The notes beneath the pieces are model-generated. The model did no database searches, had not been told where the DNA came from, and saw only the letters and a list, made by a program, of their open reading frames with translations. The position numbers and the translations under genes were made by a program. Below, piece by piece: positions 46,736 through 56,279 of a stretch of DNA of 64,000 bases. The DNA comes from Peribacillus simplex (GTDB lineage: Bacteria > Bacillota > Bacilli > Bacillales > DSM-1321), in assembly GCF_001542915.1 (NCBI RefSeq), contig NZ_LNNH01000003.1:1-64000 (forward strand), in the 5' to 3' direction. Every line of letters begins with the position of its first letter. Position 1 is the first letter of the stretch.

Positions 46736-47611
46736 ATGAACAAATCTACAAAAGTACTTGGCCATGATGCATTATTCCCATTTGCTTTCCTCTTTCAAGA
46801 TACAAAAAGCCCGCAGAATGAGTTGTCAGATCATATGCATGACTTTTATGAAATCGTCTATGTCTATAGCGGCAAAGGAACCTTTTTCATTGGTGATGTG
46901 TTTTATGATATGCAGCAAGGGGATGTATTCCTGATTCCCAACAACACCATTCATAGGGCAATGCCTGATAGGGGCGATCCGGTTACTTCGACGATCACCT
47001 TTTTCAGTCCGGCCTTACTATATAAAGACATGATGGATGATTCTTTTTCATATTTACATCTGTTTGACCTACTGAAAAAGCGAAAGAAATATAAAATATC
47101 CTTGTCAAAAATCGAACAATCAAGATTGGAGGAGCAGCTGCTCAACATTCAACGTGAAGCAACCAGCGACGCATTGGGCTCAAGGCATGCCTGCATTCTC
47201 ACTGTTCATCAGATTCTGCTGGATTTACATCGAGCAATTGCCGATGATGAACAAGCCCCCTATATTGGACATACATATAGTCCAGAATGGATCCAAGCGA
47301 TCTTGATCCATATCCATGACCATTTAAGTGAACCATTGACCCTCTCTACGCTGGCCGGCAAAGCCTCGGTCAGCCCCTCCCATTTCAGCAGGGTTTTTAA
47401 GGAAACGACGGGAATCGGGTTGGTGGTATATTTGAACATGAAAAGAATCATCAAAGCGAAAGAATTGTTATCGGGAACGGATCTGACCGTTTCCTCCATC
47501 GCGGAAATGTGCGGCTTTGAAAGCATGCCTCAATTTTATCGAACCTTTAAAAAATACAATGATAAAACACCTGCAGTATTTCGGAAAGGAAAATCGAATG
47601 GGCTGAGATAG
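46736..47611 (+). CDS. AraC family transcriptional regulator
   Basis: A 291-residue regulator. The N-terminal cupin (about 20-110: HMHDFYEIVYVYSGKGTFFI and DVFLIPNNTIHRAMP) binds a small ligand, probably a sugar acid. The C-terminal pair of helix-turn-helix motifs (about 190-285) reads TLSTLAGKASVSPSHFSRVF and TVSSIAEMCGFESMPQFYRT. It is divergent from uxaA, so it probably activates the uxaA-dehydrogenase-uxaB unit in response to altronate, tagaturonate or galactonate; that is inference. CAGGAG lies eleven bases before the ATG. Confidence 0.88.
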   Translation: MNKSTKVLGHDALFPFAFLFQDTKSPQNELSDHMHDFYEIVYVYSGKGTFFIGDVFYDMQQGDVFLIPNNTIHRAMPDRGDPVTSTITFFSPALLYKDMMDDSFSYLHLFDLLKKRKKYKISLSKIEQSRLEEQLLNIQREATSDALGSRHACILTVHQILLDLHRAIADDEQAPYIGHTYSPEWIQAILIHIHDHLSEPLTLSTLAGKASVSPSHFSRVFKETTGIGLVVYLNMKRIIKAKELLSGTDLTVSSIAEMCGFESMPQFYRTFKKYNDKTPAVFRKGKSNGLR

Positions 47612-47680
47612 GGATTCCAGCCTTTACCCAGGTAGGCAGGCAAGCCCGTCTCCGCCAAGAATGATCCGGCCACGTAAAAT

Positions 47681-47720
47681 GGAAGTGTCCCCCATCAAAT
47701 ATCATTTGGGAGACACTTCC
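47681..47720. terminator. Bidirectional terminator between araC-type gene and exuT
   Basis: GGAAGTGTC and GACACTTCC, extended by CCCA and TGGG, form a long stem between the two converging genes. Confidence 0.85.
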
Positions 47721-47734
47721 ATTCTATTAATCCA

Positions 47735-48976
47735 CTATGCTGGTTTTACGATTGGACGTACAAAACGAATGACTGCAAGCGAGGCAAAAACAGCTAATCC
47801 TCCTGCCAGCAAGAAGGCTACCGTGTATGTACCTGAAGTATCGACAATGTATCCCGTTAAAGTTGGTCCAATGATTCCTGCTGTATTGGCCAGGAAATGC
47901 ATGAATCCGCCAACAGAGCCTACGTTATCGGGATCCACCACGTCATTAATGATTGCCCAGTAAATGGCACCTGTTAAATATAAGAAGAAAACAGATAGTG
48001 CCACCAGCGTAACGGCCGACAACGTCGTCGTTACAATCCCTGCCAAGCCAATACAGACGGCAGATAGGAACAAACAGGTTACAAGCACTAACTTTCTGGA
48101 GAATAAGACACCCTTTTGTGCGAACTTCTTATAGAAGAAATCCGACACGAAACCACCCAGAGCAAGACCAATGAACCCGAAAATCCAGGGAATCACCGTG
48201 ATGATGCTCATGTTTTCCACGCTTAGACCACGAGCGTTGACCAAATAGCTTGGAAACCAGGTTAAAAAAAAGAACAAAATATAGTTATACGAAAAAAACG
48301 CGAGTGCTGTAAATAAAACGGTTTTTTGTTTTAGGTAAAACGTGAATTTCAGTTTTCCCTCCGTTGTTGCTGCAACATATTGGTTCCCTGGATTTTCCTG
48401 AGCGATCGAGTCATTTGGTTTTTCCTTGGCAAATTTCCACCAGCAAATCGCCCATATCAGGCCGATGATCATAATGGCGATGAAAGACACTCTCCACCCA
48501 TAGGAAATCGCTATAAAACCAACAATCGGTCCTGCTATCGCACCGCCAAGCGGAGTGCCGCTGTTCGTCAATCCGATCACGGATGCCCGCTTATTGGCCG
48601 GGAACCAGTTATTCACCATTTTATTGATCGTAGCCGAAAGCGGTCCTTCGCCCATCCCAAACAAGATGCGGATGATGATCATACTGGCAAATCCCACGGC
48701 AAGTACAAGCGCACCGCTAAATAAGGACCAAACAATCATTGCCACGAAAAGCGTCAACTTTGCCCCCCACCTATCCGAGGCCATTCCTCCAAGGAAGTTG
48801 AATATCGCATATCCAACCGAAAAACTACTAAAGATAATCCCCATCTGTGTTGCTGTTAAAGATAAATCATCTTGAATGAACGGCGCTGCAATGGACAGTG
48901 CGGAACGATCCAAATAATTTATCACCCCTGCCAAGAACAAAAAAACAATGATCATTCCTCTACCATTTGAAAACAT
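47735..48976 (-). CDS. exuT: Hexuronate transporter ExuT-like (MFS, ACS family)
   Basis: A 413-residue major-facilitator protein with twelve membrane segments of the anion:cation symporter family. Landmarks are INYLDRSALSIAAPFI, the loop GGMASDRWGAKLTLF and RILFGMGEGPLSATINKMVNNWFP. Bacillus ExuT imports galacturonate and glucuronate with protons. Here aldonates (galactonate, gulonate) are equally possible. AGGGGGG lies before the ATG. It is downstream of the LacI regulator gene and preceded by operator-like motifs. Confidence 0.86.
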   Translation of the reverse strand: MFSNGRGMIIVFLFLAGVINYLDRSALSIAAPFIQDDLSLTATQMGIIFSSFSVGYAIFNFLGGMASDRWGAKLTLFVAMIVWSLFSGALVLAVGFASMIIIRILFGMGEGPLSATINKMVNNWFPANKRASVIGLTNSGTPLGGAIAGPIVGFIAISYGWRVSFIAIMIIGLIWAICWWKFAKEKPNDSIAQENPGNQYVAATTEGKLKFTFYLKQKTVLFTALAFFSYNYILFFFLTWFPSYLVNARGLSVENMSIITVIPWIFGFIGLALGGFVSDFFYKKFAQKGVLFSRKLVLVTCLFLSAVCIGLAGIVTTTLSAVTLVALSVFFLYLTGAIYWAIINDVVDPDNVGSVGGFMHFLANTAGIIGPTLTGYIVDTSGTYTVAFLLAGGLAVFASLAVIRFVRPIVKPA

Positions 48977-49020
48977 AATGACCCCCCTAATACGTTTTCG
49001 ACAATTAATACAGCAAATTT

Positions 49021-49070
49021 GAAACCGTTTCCAACCGGAGTCCAGTTAAAACAGACTAAATCGGTTTAGA
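49021..49070 (-). promoter_or_regulatory. Operator-like motifs upstream of exuT
   Basis: TAAATCGGTTTA (49057-49068) is identical to a 12-mer upstream of kdgK, and GAAACCGTTTCC (49021-49032) is a related half-palindrome. Both lie between exuT and the LacI gene, and are likely sites for that regulator. Confidence 0.6.
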
Positions 49071-49078
49071 ACTCCAAT

Positions 49079-49096
49079 AAAAAAGCGCTTTCTTTT
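49079..49096 (-). promoter_or_regulatory. cre-like site upstream of exuT
   Basis: On the minus strand AGAAAGCGCTTTTTT matches the CcpA cre consensus except at two positions. It lies about 105-120 bases upstream of exuT. Confidence 0.4.
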
Positions 49097-49121
49097 TTGG
49101 GGGGAATTCGAGCTGCTGGCT

Positions 49122-50123
49122 CTAGCACGAATTCCTCATAAGCAAAGTCGGCTTCAAGCGATGAACGCTTGTGTCTTTTTTTTCTTCTTTATTGATTTGA
49201 CTGAGCAGTAATTCGGCTGCCAAGTTGGCCATTTCAATCGCTGGCTGATCAATCGTCGTGATTGTCGGTGTATAAAAACTGGCATACGGTACATCATCGA
49301 TACCGATAACGGCTATATCTCCGGGAATATTGATTTCGTGTTTTTTCATATATCGCAACACTTCATTCAGGACGATATCATTCCCTGCCAGTATCGCTTG
49401 AGGCCGCCTTTCCAAATCGAAAAATTCTGAAAGCGCAACTGGAATTTCATCTATATTGACGGTTTTTATATAATCCGAATTGGATGGTATTCCGTGTGAA
49501 GAGAGTGCATCTTTGTATCCCTGGATCCGCTCGATTCTTGGACTGATATCACGGATTATTGATGTGGTTATGATTGCGATATGTTCAATGCCCTTTTCAA
49601 TAAACCTATCAACCGCAAGCTTTGACGCTAGATGATTATCCAGCATGACCGTTGCAATATTCAATTCTTCAATGGTCCTATCCATGAAGACAATCGGAAA
49701 TTGGTCACTCTTCATGCGCTTATATAAATCGAGATTGTCTCCTGTCGGGAAAATGATGATCCCATCCACTTGTTTGGCTCTAAGCATTTCAATATAATTC
49801 TTTTCCTTTTCAGGATTGTCATCTGCATTGCATACGATGATATGGAAACCATGATCGTAGAAGTAGTTCTCTATCGCCCTAATCACTTGCGTAGAAAACG
49901 TGTGAAGGATATTGGCCACTACCACCCCTACGGTAAAAGTGGATTTTTGCTTTAAACTGCGTGCAAGGATATTAGGCTGATAGTTTAACTCTTCGATCGT
50001 TTCTTCGATCTTTTTCCTCGTTTTCTCGCTCATATACTCATATCTCTTGTTCAAGTATTGGGAAACCGTGCTTTTTGATACTTTTGCGTGATTGGCAACA
50101 TCAGTAATTGTAATGGGTTTCAT
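49122..50123 (-). CDS. kdgR: LacI family regulator, KdgR/ExuR-like
   Basis: A 333-residue LacI-type repressor. The N-terminal helix-turn-helix ITDVANHAKVSKSTVSQYLN is followed by the hinge helix NILARSLKQ and a periplasmic-binding-like sensor domain (FTVGVVVANILHTFSTQ, VIGIDDVPYASFYTPTITTI). Wording of the hinge and sensor is very like Bacillus KdgR. It lies between uxuB and exuT, so it probably represses this cluster until 2-keto-3-deoxygluconate or a hexuronate binds. The ATG at 50123 has AGGA nine bases upstream; earlier ATGs have no site. It has its own promoter with an embedded cre site. ExuR is the alternative name. Confidence 0.86.
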   Translation of the reverse strand: MKPITITDVANHAKVSKSTVSQYLNKRYEYMSEKTRKKIEETIEELNYQPNILARSLKQKSTFTVGVVVANILHTFSTQVIRAIENYFYDHGFHIIVCNADDNPEKEKNYIEMLRAKQVDGIIIFPTGDNLDLYKRMKSDQFPIVFMDRTIEELNIATVMLDNHLASKLAVDRFIEKGIEHIAIITTSIIRDISPRIERIQGYKDALSSHGIPSNSDYIKTVNIDEIPVALSEFFDLERRPQAILAGNDIVLNEVLRYMKKHEINIPGDIAVIGIDDVPYASFYTPTITTIDQPAIEMANLAAELLLSQINKEEKKDTSVHRLKPTLLMRNSC

Positions 50124-50203
50124 ATCGTTCATTCCTGTCATGTGATTTCATTTATCTGCTAAATAGCCTGTAAACAAAATTGCTCAGATATAATGAATAT
50201 TCT

Positions 50204-50231
50204 ATTATAGAAAGTGATCGTTTACAATCAA
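50204..50231 (-). promoter_or_regulatory. Promoter of the LacI gene with embedded cre site
   Basis: On the minus strand TTGATT (50231-50226), a 16-base spacer and TATAAT (50209-50204). The sequence TGTAAACGATCACT, which matches 12 of 14 positions of the CcpA cre consensus, fills the spacer (50226-50213), so CcpA binding should block this promoter. Confidence 0.6.
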
Positions 50232-50327
50232 CTTCTTATGCAGTGAAATAAGCTCTGGTTTCCCCATACGTTGAACGAATGACGCCTTCAAGTTCATGCC
50301 AATCCATCAATGCCATTGCTTTGGCAT

Positions 50328-51164
50328 TCAGACGCCCGAGTAAGCCATGAAGCCCCCATCGACAGGCACCGTTATCCCAGTGACAAACCCTGAGTATGAT
50401 TCATCTGCCAGCCAAAGCAAAGTACCAAGTAAATCCTCTGGCTTTCCAAAACGCTTCATCGGTGTGGCCGTAATGATTTTATTGGATCTAGCCGTCAGGC
50501 TGCCATCTTCGGTTAACAACAGATCTCGATTTTGCTTCGTCAGGAAGAATCCTGGAGCAATGGCATTCACCCGTAAACCCGCTTCGGCAAAATGAACGGC
50601 CATCCACATGGTGAAATTATTGATCGAAGCTTTTGCAGCACTATATGCCGGCACTTTTGTCATCGGGGAGTATGAGCTCATGGAAGACAGATTAATGATG
50701 GCTGGTGCTTCCGCTTGCAGCAGCTCTTTCCCAAAAACTTGACTTGCCAAAAATGTACCCGTGAAATTACTGGAAAAAACCTGCGAGAAACCATTTTCAT
50801 CCAAATCGAAAAACGATTTCCCTTCGGTTTCCTCGCCATATGTCTCAGGAGCTGTAATCGCATCTGGATGATTGCCCCCTGCTCCATTTATTAATATATC
50901 CACACGGCCGAACGTTTTTTTGATTTCCTCTCTTGCCTTTTCCAATGAGCTCCTGTCCAATACGTCGGTCGCGATCGATAGGGCAGTGCCGCCATCTCGT
51001 TCAATGAGCTCGACCACTTCCCGACCTTTTTCTGCCGTTCTGTTCAATATGGCAATCTTGACTCCGTGGCGAGCTAATTCTATTGCCATTTTGGAACACA
51101 ATACACCGCTGCCTCCAGTGATTACCGCTACTCTGCTTGATAGGTTTTCATGGATGGGAATCAT
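50328..51164 (-). CDS. uxuB: D-mannonate oxidoreductase (fructuronate reductase) UxuB, SDR type
   Basis: A 278-residue short-chain dehydrogenase of the Bacillus YjmF/UxuB kind. Cofactor motif VITGGSGVLCSKMAIELAR replaces the more usual GxxxGIG. The active site is NLSSMSSYSPMTKVPAYSAAKAS split as serine, then Y-x3-K. It reduces D-fructuronate to D-mannonate. The ATG overlaps the uxuA stop by four bases (ATGA), so translation is coupled. Length agrees exactly with Bacillus UxuB. Confidence 0.88.
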   Translation of the reverse strand: MIPIHENLSSRVAVITGGSGVLCSKMAIELARHGVKIAILNRTAEKGREVVELIERDGGTALSIATDVLDRSSLEKAREEIKKTFGRVDILINGAGGNHPDAITAPETYGEETEGKSFFDLDENGFSQVFSSNFTGTFLASQVFGKELLQAEAPAIINLSSMSSYSPMTKVPAYSAAKASINNFTMWMAVHFAEAGLRVNAIAPGFFLTKQNRDLLLTEDGSLTARSNKIITATPMKRFGKPEDLLGTLLWLADESYSGFVTGITVPVDGGFMAYSGV

Positions 51165-52237
51165 GAGCGGCCGCCTAATTTTGCCGCTTCATTGGCATCC
51201 CATAATCCAAGCAAATACATGATCCCTAAAGCCCGGTCGTATAATCCATAACCAGGACGGCAAACCTCTCCCCAAATATGGCGGCCATGGTCTGGTCTGA
51301 CATAGCCCGAATAATGCTGCTTATTCAATTCTGCTACAACACCCTGTACGTTTATGGAACCATCCTGTGTATAATGAGACGTTTCCACAAAATCACCGTT
51401 TTCATAGATCTTTACATTCCGGATATGCGAGAAAGGAGCGCGGTACGCATACTTTTTAGCTACCTGAACCATATCATTTTCCGGATTGGCCCCCATCGAG
51501 CCTGTGCACATCGTGAATGCATTCGATGGTGAATTCGATATCGAGATTAGCTTTTCATAACTCGCTTCCCCGGTAATGATTCGCGGCAAACCAAAAATGG
51601 ACCATGGTGGATCATCTGGATGGATAGCCATTTTAATGCCTGATGCCTCGGCAACCGGTAATATTTCCTTAAGGAATATTCCCAAATTCGCCCATAGCTG
51701 TTCTTCATCCACGCGTTTATAGGCTTCGAACAATTCCGAAATCCGCTCCATTTTTTCCGGTTCCCAGCCTGGCAGCGTTAAATCCGAAGCTTCGGCTACC
51801 GTGCGGATCAACTCTTGCGGATCTAACGTATCCACCTTTCCCTTTTCATAAAATAATGCAGTTGAACCATCTTCGAGAGGATGGAACATTTCCGTTCGCG
51901 TCCAATCAAATATCGGCATGAAATTATAACAAATGACTTTTACGCCCACCTCTGAAAGGTTGCGGATCGTCTCTTTGTAATTCTCGATGTACTTCATGCG
52001 ATCTTCATTGCCCAATTTAATCGATTCATGAACGTTAACACTTTCCACAACATCCGTGTGAAAACCAAAGGATTGGATATAGTCAATTTCCTTTTTGATT
52101 TCTTCCTTTTCCCATACCTCACCTACCGGTTTTTGGTGCAATGCCCAAACGATCCCTTTGACTCCCGGAATTTGTTTAACCTGCTCCAACGTGACTGTAT
52201 CATTGTCCTTCCCGTACCATCTAAATGTAATATTCAT
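51161..52237 (-). CDS. uxuA: Mannonate dehydratase UxuA
   Basis: A 358-residue TIM-barrel enzyme (PF03786) that dehydrates D-mannonate to 2-keto-3-deoxygluconate with a divalent metal. Typical segments are MNITFRWYGKDNDTVTLEQV, KVICYNFMPIFDWTRTE, KMAIHPDDPPWSIFGLPRI, TMCTGSMGANPEND and YVRPDHGRHIWGE. A very good ribosome binding site (GGAGGTGGTG) precedes the ATG. It lies 15 bases after kdgA and overlaps uxuB. Confidence 0.93.
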   Translation of the reverse strand: MNITFRWYGKDNDTVTLEQVKQIPGVKGIVWALHQKPVGEVWEKEEIKKEIDYIQSFGFHTDVVESVNVHESIKLGNEDRMKYIENYKETIRNLSEVGVKVICYNFMPIFDWTRTEMFHPLEDGSTALFYEKGKVDTLDPQELIRTVAEASDLTLPGWEPEKMERISELFEAYKRVDEEQLWANLGIFLKEILPVAEASGIKMAIHPDDPPWSIFGLPRIITGEASYEKLISISNSPSNAFTMCTGSMGANPENDMVQVAKKYAYRAPFSHIRNVKIYENGDFVETSHYTQDGSINVQGVVAELNKQHYSGYVRPDHGRHIWGEVCRPGYGLYDRALGIMYLLGLWDANEAAKLGGRS

Positions 52238-52252
52238 CGTGCACCACCTCCA

Positions 52253-52876
52253 TCATTCCGCAATTTTCTGCATGTATTTTTTACTCAATTCAACTACAGC
52301 GTCATAGCCGCCGCTCTTATAAGCTTTATTCAAGTCACTGCCAATCCCTGTCGCAACTGCACCGGCTTGGAGCCAATCATTCATATTGTCCAGATTGACT
52401 CCGCCGGTCGGCATGATCCGTACATTAGGCAGCGGACCATTGACACTCTTGATGAATGAAGGGTCAAAATGGTTTGCCGGAAATAACTTTAACACATCAC
52501 ACCCTGCTTCAAGTGCTGAAGCCATTTCCCTTATTGTCATGCAACCAGGCATATATGGCACCCCATATCGATTGCAAAGCGTGGCAACACCCTCGACAAA
52601 ATAGGGACTGACAATGAATTGGGCACCAGATAATATGGCATGCCGGGCCGTTTCCGAATCCAATACGGAGCCAGCTCCGATGAGGGCGTCCGTATTCACC
52701 AGGTGCTTGAACGCTTCTTCTATTTGCGGTGTTGTATACGTCAATTCAATTGCACGTATACCGCCTTCGATAGCTGCTTTAGACAGCTGGGCAGCCTCCT
52801 CTGCATGCTGACCCCGAATTACCGCGACAACCTTCATTTCGGTTAGTTGATTGATTATTGAATGTTTTTCCATCAT
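52253..52876 (-). CDS. kdgA: KDPG aldolase KdgA
   Basis: A 207-residue class I aldolase (PF01081) that splits 2-keto-3-deoxy-6-phosphogluconate into pyruvate and glyceraldehyde-3-phosphate. [29 protein letters not shown], the Schiff-base lysine in [11 protein letters not shown] and IMPTGGVN are all present. The start overlaps the stop of the zinc dehydrogenase by four bases (ATGATG; the second ATG at 52873 is also possible). It acts directly after KdgK. Confidence 0.92.
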   Translation of the reverse strand: MMEKHSIINQLTEMKVVAVIRGQHAEEAAQLSKAAIEGGIRAIELTYTTPQIEEAFKHLVNTDALIGAGSVLDSETARHAILSGAQFIVSPYFVEGVATLCNRYGVPYMPGCMTIREMASALEAGCDVLKLFPANHFDPSFIKSVNGPLPNVRIMPTGGVNLDNMNDWLQAGAVATGIGSDLNKAYKSGGYDAVVELSKKYMQKIAE

Positions 52877-53904
52877 GCTCCCCCTTCATTGAATACGATG
52901 ATCGCTTTGCGAACCTGTTCCGGATGGCTTTCAACAAAATTGAATGCCTCCTGGACATCCTCAAGGGAAAAAGTATGTGTAACTAACCCTTCTTGTCTGA
53001 GCTTCCCTTCATTTAACAGTTTGACCACTTTAGGGAACTGGTTGGTTTGCAGCCTGGAGCCTTTCACCGAAACTTCCTTCTTCGTGATGGGAAGCTGGGA
53101 TATCGCTGCAGTGCGTTCATCAAAACCGAGCACGACAATCCTGCCTGCTGTAGAAACTACATTGAAGGACATTTCGAATGTCATCGGTAAACAAACCGCA
53201 TCAATGACGACATTGGCTCCTTCAAAGTTCGTCCATTCCTGCACTCGCGCCTGAACATCTTCTTTTCCGGCATGGACGGTAACATCAGCACCACTTTTTT
53301 TGGCGAATGACAATCGCTCTTCACTTAAATCCGTAATCATTACCGAAGCGCCTTGCAGCTTGGCCATCTTCAATATGCAAATTCCAATCGGTCCCGCTCC
53401 TTGGATAAGGACCGTGTCCCCTTCCTCTACCTCGCCCCGCCAAACCGCCTGGGCACCGATTGTATATGGCTCAGCCAATACTATTTCCTCCCAAGCGATA
53501 GCGGAGTCGACAACGTGCAATTGTTTCTCGGGAAGGACGCACCATTCCCTCATTCCGCCCTCTTCATGTACACCGAATACAGACAATGTTTCACAAACAT
53601 TTTGGCGTCCCTTGCGGCAGGCGTAACATGTTCCGCAATATCGAATCGGCTCTATGACCACGTGATCCCCCACTTTAATGCCGACTACCTCTTCACCAAT
53701 CTCCGCAACCTCACCTGCCACTTCATGTCCTACGATTCGCGGCAACGTTGCAAGGGGATTCGTTCCATGGTAAATATGCATATCCGACCCGCAAATCCCA
53801 ACCCTTTTCACTTTCACAAGAACATCCGTCGGGTTTGAAATCCGGGGCTTCTCCACTTCCTGTATGACCAGCTCATGTGCTTTCCGTACTTGAACCGCTT
53901 TCAT
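52873..53904 (-). CDS. Zinc-dependent dehydrogenase in the kdg-uxu unit, probably L-gulonate type
   Basis: A 343-residue medium-chain dehydrogenase, a distant paralogue of the one at 44007-45020. The catalytic zinc site is [13 protein letters not shown] and the GHE of IVGHEVAGE; the structural zinc cysteines are [16 protein letters not shown]. The cofactor motif is [16 protein letters not shown]. It is like Bacillus YjmD and RspB. Its place with uxuA and uxuB, which handle fructuronate and mannonate, suggests oxidation of L-gulonate to D-fructuronate; that is inference. It overlaps both neighbours by four bases. Confidence 0.84.
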   Translation of the reverse strand: MKAVQVRKAHELVIQEVEKPRISNPTDVLVKVKRVGICGSDMHIYHGTNPLATLPRIVGHEVAGEVAEIGEEVVGIKVGDHVVIEPIRYCGTCYACRKGRQNVCETLSVFGVHEEGGMREWCVLPEKQLHVVDSAIAWEEIVLAEPYTIGAQAVWRGEVEEGDTVLIQGAGPIGICILKMAKLQGASVMITDLSEERLSFAKKSGADVTVHAGKEDVQARVQEWTNFEGANVVIDAVCLPMTFEMSFNVVSTAGRIVVLGFDERTAAISQLPITKKEVSVKGSRLQTNQFPKVVKLLNEGKLRQEGLVTHTFSLEDVQEAFNFVESHPEQVRKAIIVFNEGGA

Positions 53905-54923
53905 TTCCCCACCTGCTTTGTAAGAAATTCATAAACAGTCGAAGCTATCGTAATACCTTCTTTTATGTTTTTTTCTTCATTGATTTGTTCAATTTCACCT
54001 GGAACGTATACCCGATCGAATCCAGGAGCAGGCTCAACCTGTTGCAATTCTTCGATCATTCGATCCATTTGCTCCAGAAATCTATCCGTATCCGTAAAAT
54101 AAGAAGGATTGATTACACAAAAGTAATGTCCAAGTTTCCGTTTCTTATCAAGATCATCATACATTTTCCCGATATGCGGTCCAAACGCTGCACCTGCCAA
54201 TAATCCGGAAAATACATCGACAATCACGGATAGGCCATACCCTTTTGGGCCGCCGAAAGGGGAAAGGGAAACGACTGAATTGGGATCCGTCACAGGAGCC
54301 CCATTATCATCGACGCCCCAGCCTTCAGGAATTTCCTTGCCTTCTTCTTTTGCCTGAAGGATTTTCCCCAATGCAGCATTTGAAGTTGCCATATCCAGGA
54401 TGAAGGGCTTCTTACTTTTGGCAGGCACTCCGTATGCAATTGGATTTGTTCCCAGAAATGAAGTCTTTCCTCCAAATGGAACGACAATCTTATCCGTATG
54501 TGACATCGCAATCCCGATCAACTTCTCATCAGTTGCTTTTTGGACAAAATAGCTTAGTGCCCCGCAATGGCTGCTATTGAATGCGGTCACCATCCCGACA
54601 CCATTACTTCGTGCCATTTCGATGGCGTGATTCATCGCCTCTTCACCAATCACATGTCCGAATCCATCGTCCCCATCAACAACACCCGTAACAGGTCCAG
54701 TCTTTTCAAAGGACATTTGCGCATCAAGATTGATACCACCGGCTTTTATCCGATTTACGTAATGCTCCGTTCGCAATACCCCATGCGAATTGACATTTCT
54801 TAGATCTGCATGAACCAGTACCTCTGCGACTTTTTCGGCACTTTCTTCCTTCAATCCCGCTTCAGTCATTTTTTGTATGACCAATCGTTTGGCTTCCCCT
54901 GCTTGTATCGTTACGGTTGCCAT
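53901..54923 (-). CDS. YjmC-like Ldh2 family dehydrogenase
   Basis: A 340-residue NAD(P)-dependent dehydrogenase of the malate/L-lactate/ureidoglycolate family (PF02615), the same kind and length as YjmC in the Bacillus exu region. Visible motifs are [13 protein letters not shown] (catalytic histidine), [23 protein letters not shown] and [17 protein letters not shown]. Relatives reduce 2-keto acids such as 2,3-diketogulonate or delta-1-pyrroline-2-carboxylate. In this operon it likely acts on a keto-sugar acid; the exact reaction is unknown. GGGGAG precedes the ATG. Confidence 0.86.
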   Translation of the reverse strand: MATVTIQAGEAKRLVIQKMTEAGLKEESAEKVAEVLVHADLRNVNSHGVLRTEHYVNRIKAGGINLDAQMSFEKTGPVTGVVDGDDGFGHVIGEEAMNHAIEMARSNGVGMVTAFNSSHCGALSYFVQKATDEKLIGIAMSHTDKIVVPFGGKTSFLGTNPIAYGVPAKSKKPFILDMATSNAALGKILQAKEEGKEIPEGWGVDDNGAPVTDPNSVVSLSPFGGPKGYGLSVIVDVFSGLLAGAAFGPHIGKMYDDLDKKRKLGHYFCVINPSYFTDTDRFLEQMDRMIEELQQVEPAPGFDRVYVPGEIEQINEEKNIKEGITIASTVYEFLTKQVGK

Positions 54924-54948
54924 ATTCTCCCCCCATTGTTTCTATTGT

Positions 54949-55905
54949 CTATCTTTCAACAACAGCTTCTTTGCGGATGAACGGCAGTACTTCATCCAAG
55001 TATGGCAATCCTTCATTATCTCCGGAAACAGTGGTGACAATTGCGCCGACGGCATTGGCGAATGTCAACCTTTCATCGATCGGTAACCCTTGGAGGTATC
55101 CGTATATATACCCTGCGTCATAGCCATCCCCAGCACCCACAGTGTCAACCGGCCTAACTGGGAAGGCTTCTTTTTTATGCCATTCGCCTTTGTTATATAG
55201 TTTTGAACCATTTTCCCCATCTTTAATGACAAGCTGTTCAATGCCATTTACTTTGGCGAATTCCGCCAAGGAGTCCTCCGAGTCATTACCTGTAATCAGC
55301 TTTATTTCATCTAAACCTGAAAGCAAAATATCCACATGACCGAATAGATCTGAATAGACGGCTCTCGCTTCCTCGATGGACCAGAGCTTCAAGCGTATAT
55401 TCGGATCGAATGAAACAGGGATTTCTTTTTGTTTGGCCATTTCCATGACACGCTTGGCTATATGTATATTCCTCGGATCTATCGCCAGAAAAACTCCAGT
55501 TAGATGGACGAGATCAATCCCATCAAACATGCTCCCTGTTATATCTTCGGGATTTAAAGTCAAGATGGGTGATTGTTGCCGGTAATAAAAAGTCTTTCCC
55601 GACCCATCCTCACGAATTTCTTTAAAGTTAAGAGATGTAGGATACCCGGATACAAAAGCAACATCACTCACATCAATGCCTTCTCCGCGTGCGAAATTAT
55701 ATATCACCCTGCCAAACTCATCATTTCCTAACCGGCTAATCCATTTCACGCGCATGTCAAGTCTTGCACAGCCAATGGCAAAATTCAGCTCGGCCCCTCC
55801 TACTTTTCGCTCAAAACGGTTTACGAAGCGTAAAGGTCCTGTCTCTTCCGGATTTAGCGTAATCATGGCGTCACCCAGCGTTAAAACACCATATTTTGAT
55901 GACAA
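54949..55905 (-). CDS. kdgK: 2-keto-3-deoxygluconate kinase KdgK
   Basis: A 318-residue PfkB-family kinase (PF00294) that phosphorylates 2-keto-3-deoxygluconate. The start TLGDAMITLNPEETGPLRFV, the VGGAELNFAIGCARL segment, SFDPNIRLKLW and the catalytic DTVGAGDGYDAGYIYG with the base aspartate are typical of KDG kinases. Start is TTG, seven bases after AGGAGG. First gene of a long minus-strand unit that runs through to uxuB; operator-like motifs lie upstream. Confidence 0.9.
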   Translation of the reverse strand: MSSKYGVLTLGDAMITLNPEETGPLRFVNRFERKVGGAELNFAIGCARLDMRVKWISRLGNDEFGRVIYNFARGEGIDVSDVAFVSGYPTSLNFKEIREDGSGKTFYYRQQSPILTLNPEDITGSMFDGIDLVHLTGVFLAIDPRNIHIAKRVMEMAKQKEIPVSFDPNIRLKLWSIEEARAVYSDLFGHVDILLSGLDEIKLITGNDSEDSLAEFAKVNGIEQLVIKDGENGSKLYNKGEWHKKEAFPVRPVDTVGAGDGYDAGYIYGYLQGLPIDERLTFANAVGAIVTTVSGDNEGLPYLDEVLPFIRKEAVVER

Positions 55906-55957
55906 TGCAGTACCTCCTTCTTTCGGCCAATCACAAATCCAAGCTACTATTGTGATT

Positions 55958-56018
55958 CAAACCGCTTTCGTTAGTAAATCGGTTTAGTGAAAAAGAATGA
56001 TTTTACTAAACCGGTTTT
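55958..56018 (-). promoter_or_regulatory. Operator-like motifs upstream of kdgK
   Basis: Three related motifs: AAACCGGTTT (56009-56018, perfect palindrome), TAAATCGGTTTA (55975-55986, identical to one at exuT) and CAAACCGCTTTC (55958-55969). They surround the likely promoter region, 55 to 115 bases before the kdgK start. Confidence 0.62.
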
Positions 56019-56279
56019 GTAATTCATAAGGAAATTGTAAATGAAAACCCTGCCAAAAACAATAGAAAAATTAGATAATTTTAAATTAAATTTTTATTCG
56101 GCACATTTACAGCTCTTTTTATAAAAAAATAGGAATTGATCCATTTAATGCTAATACCATACTTTCTCCCTCGTTTTGAATGATTAGCAGATTGGATTTT
56201 TACATTATCCAGGTTCCTAACAATTGCACTCTTTGCTATACTGAATCAATTGCTAAATAATTTGGAAGGGTTGTTTTGA
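56019..56279. other. Intergenic region between kdgK and the EamA gene
   Basis: AT-rich divergent promoter region. Apart from the operator motifs beside kdgK nothing clear is visible. TATACT near 56240 is a possible -10 box for the EamA gene, without a good -35. Confidence 0.4.
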
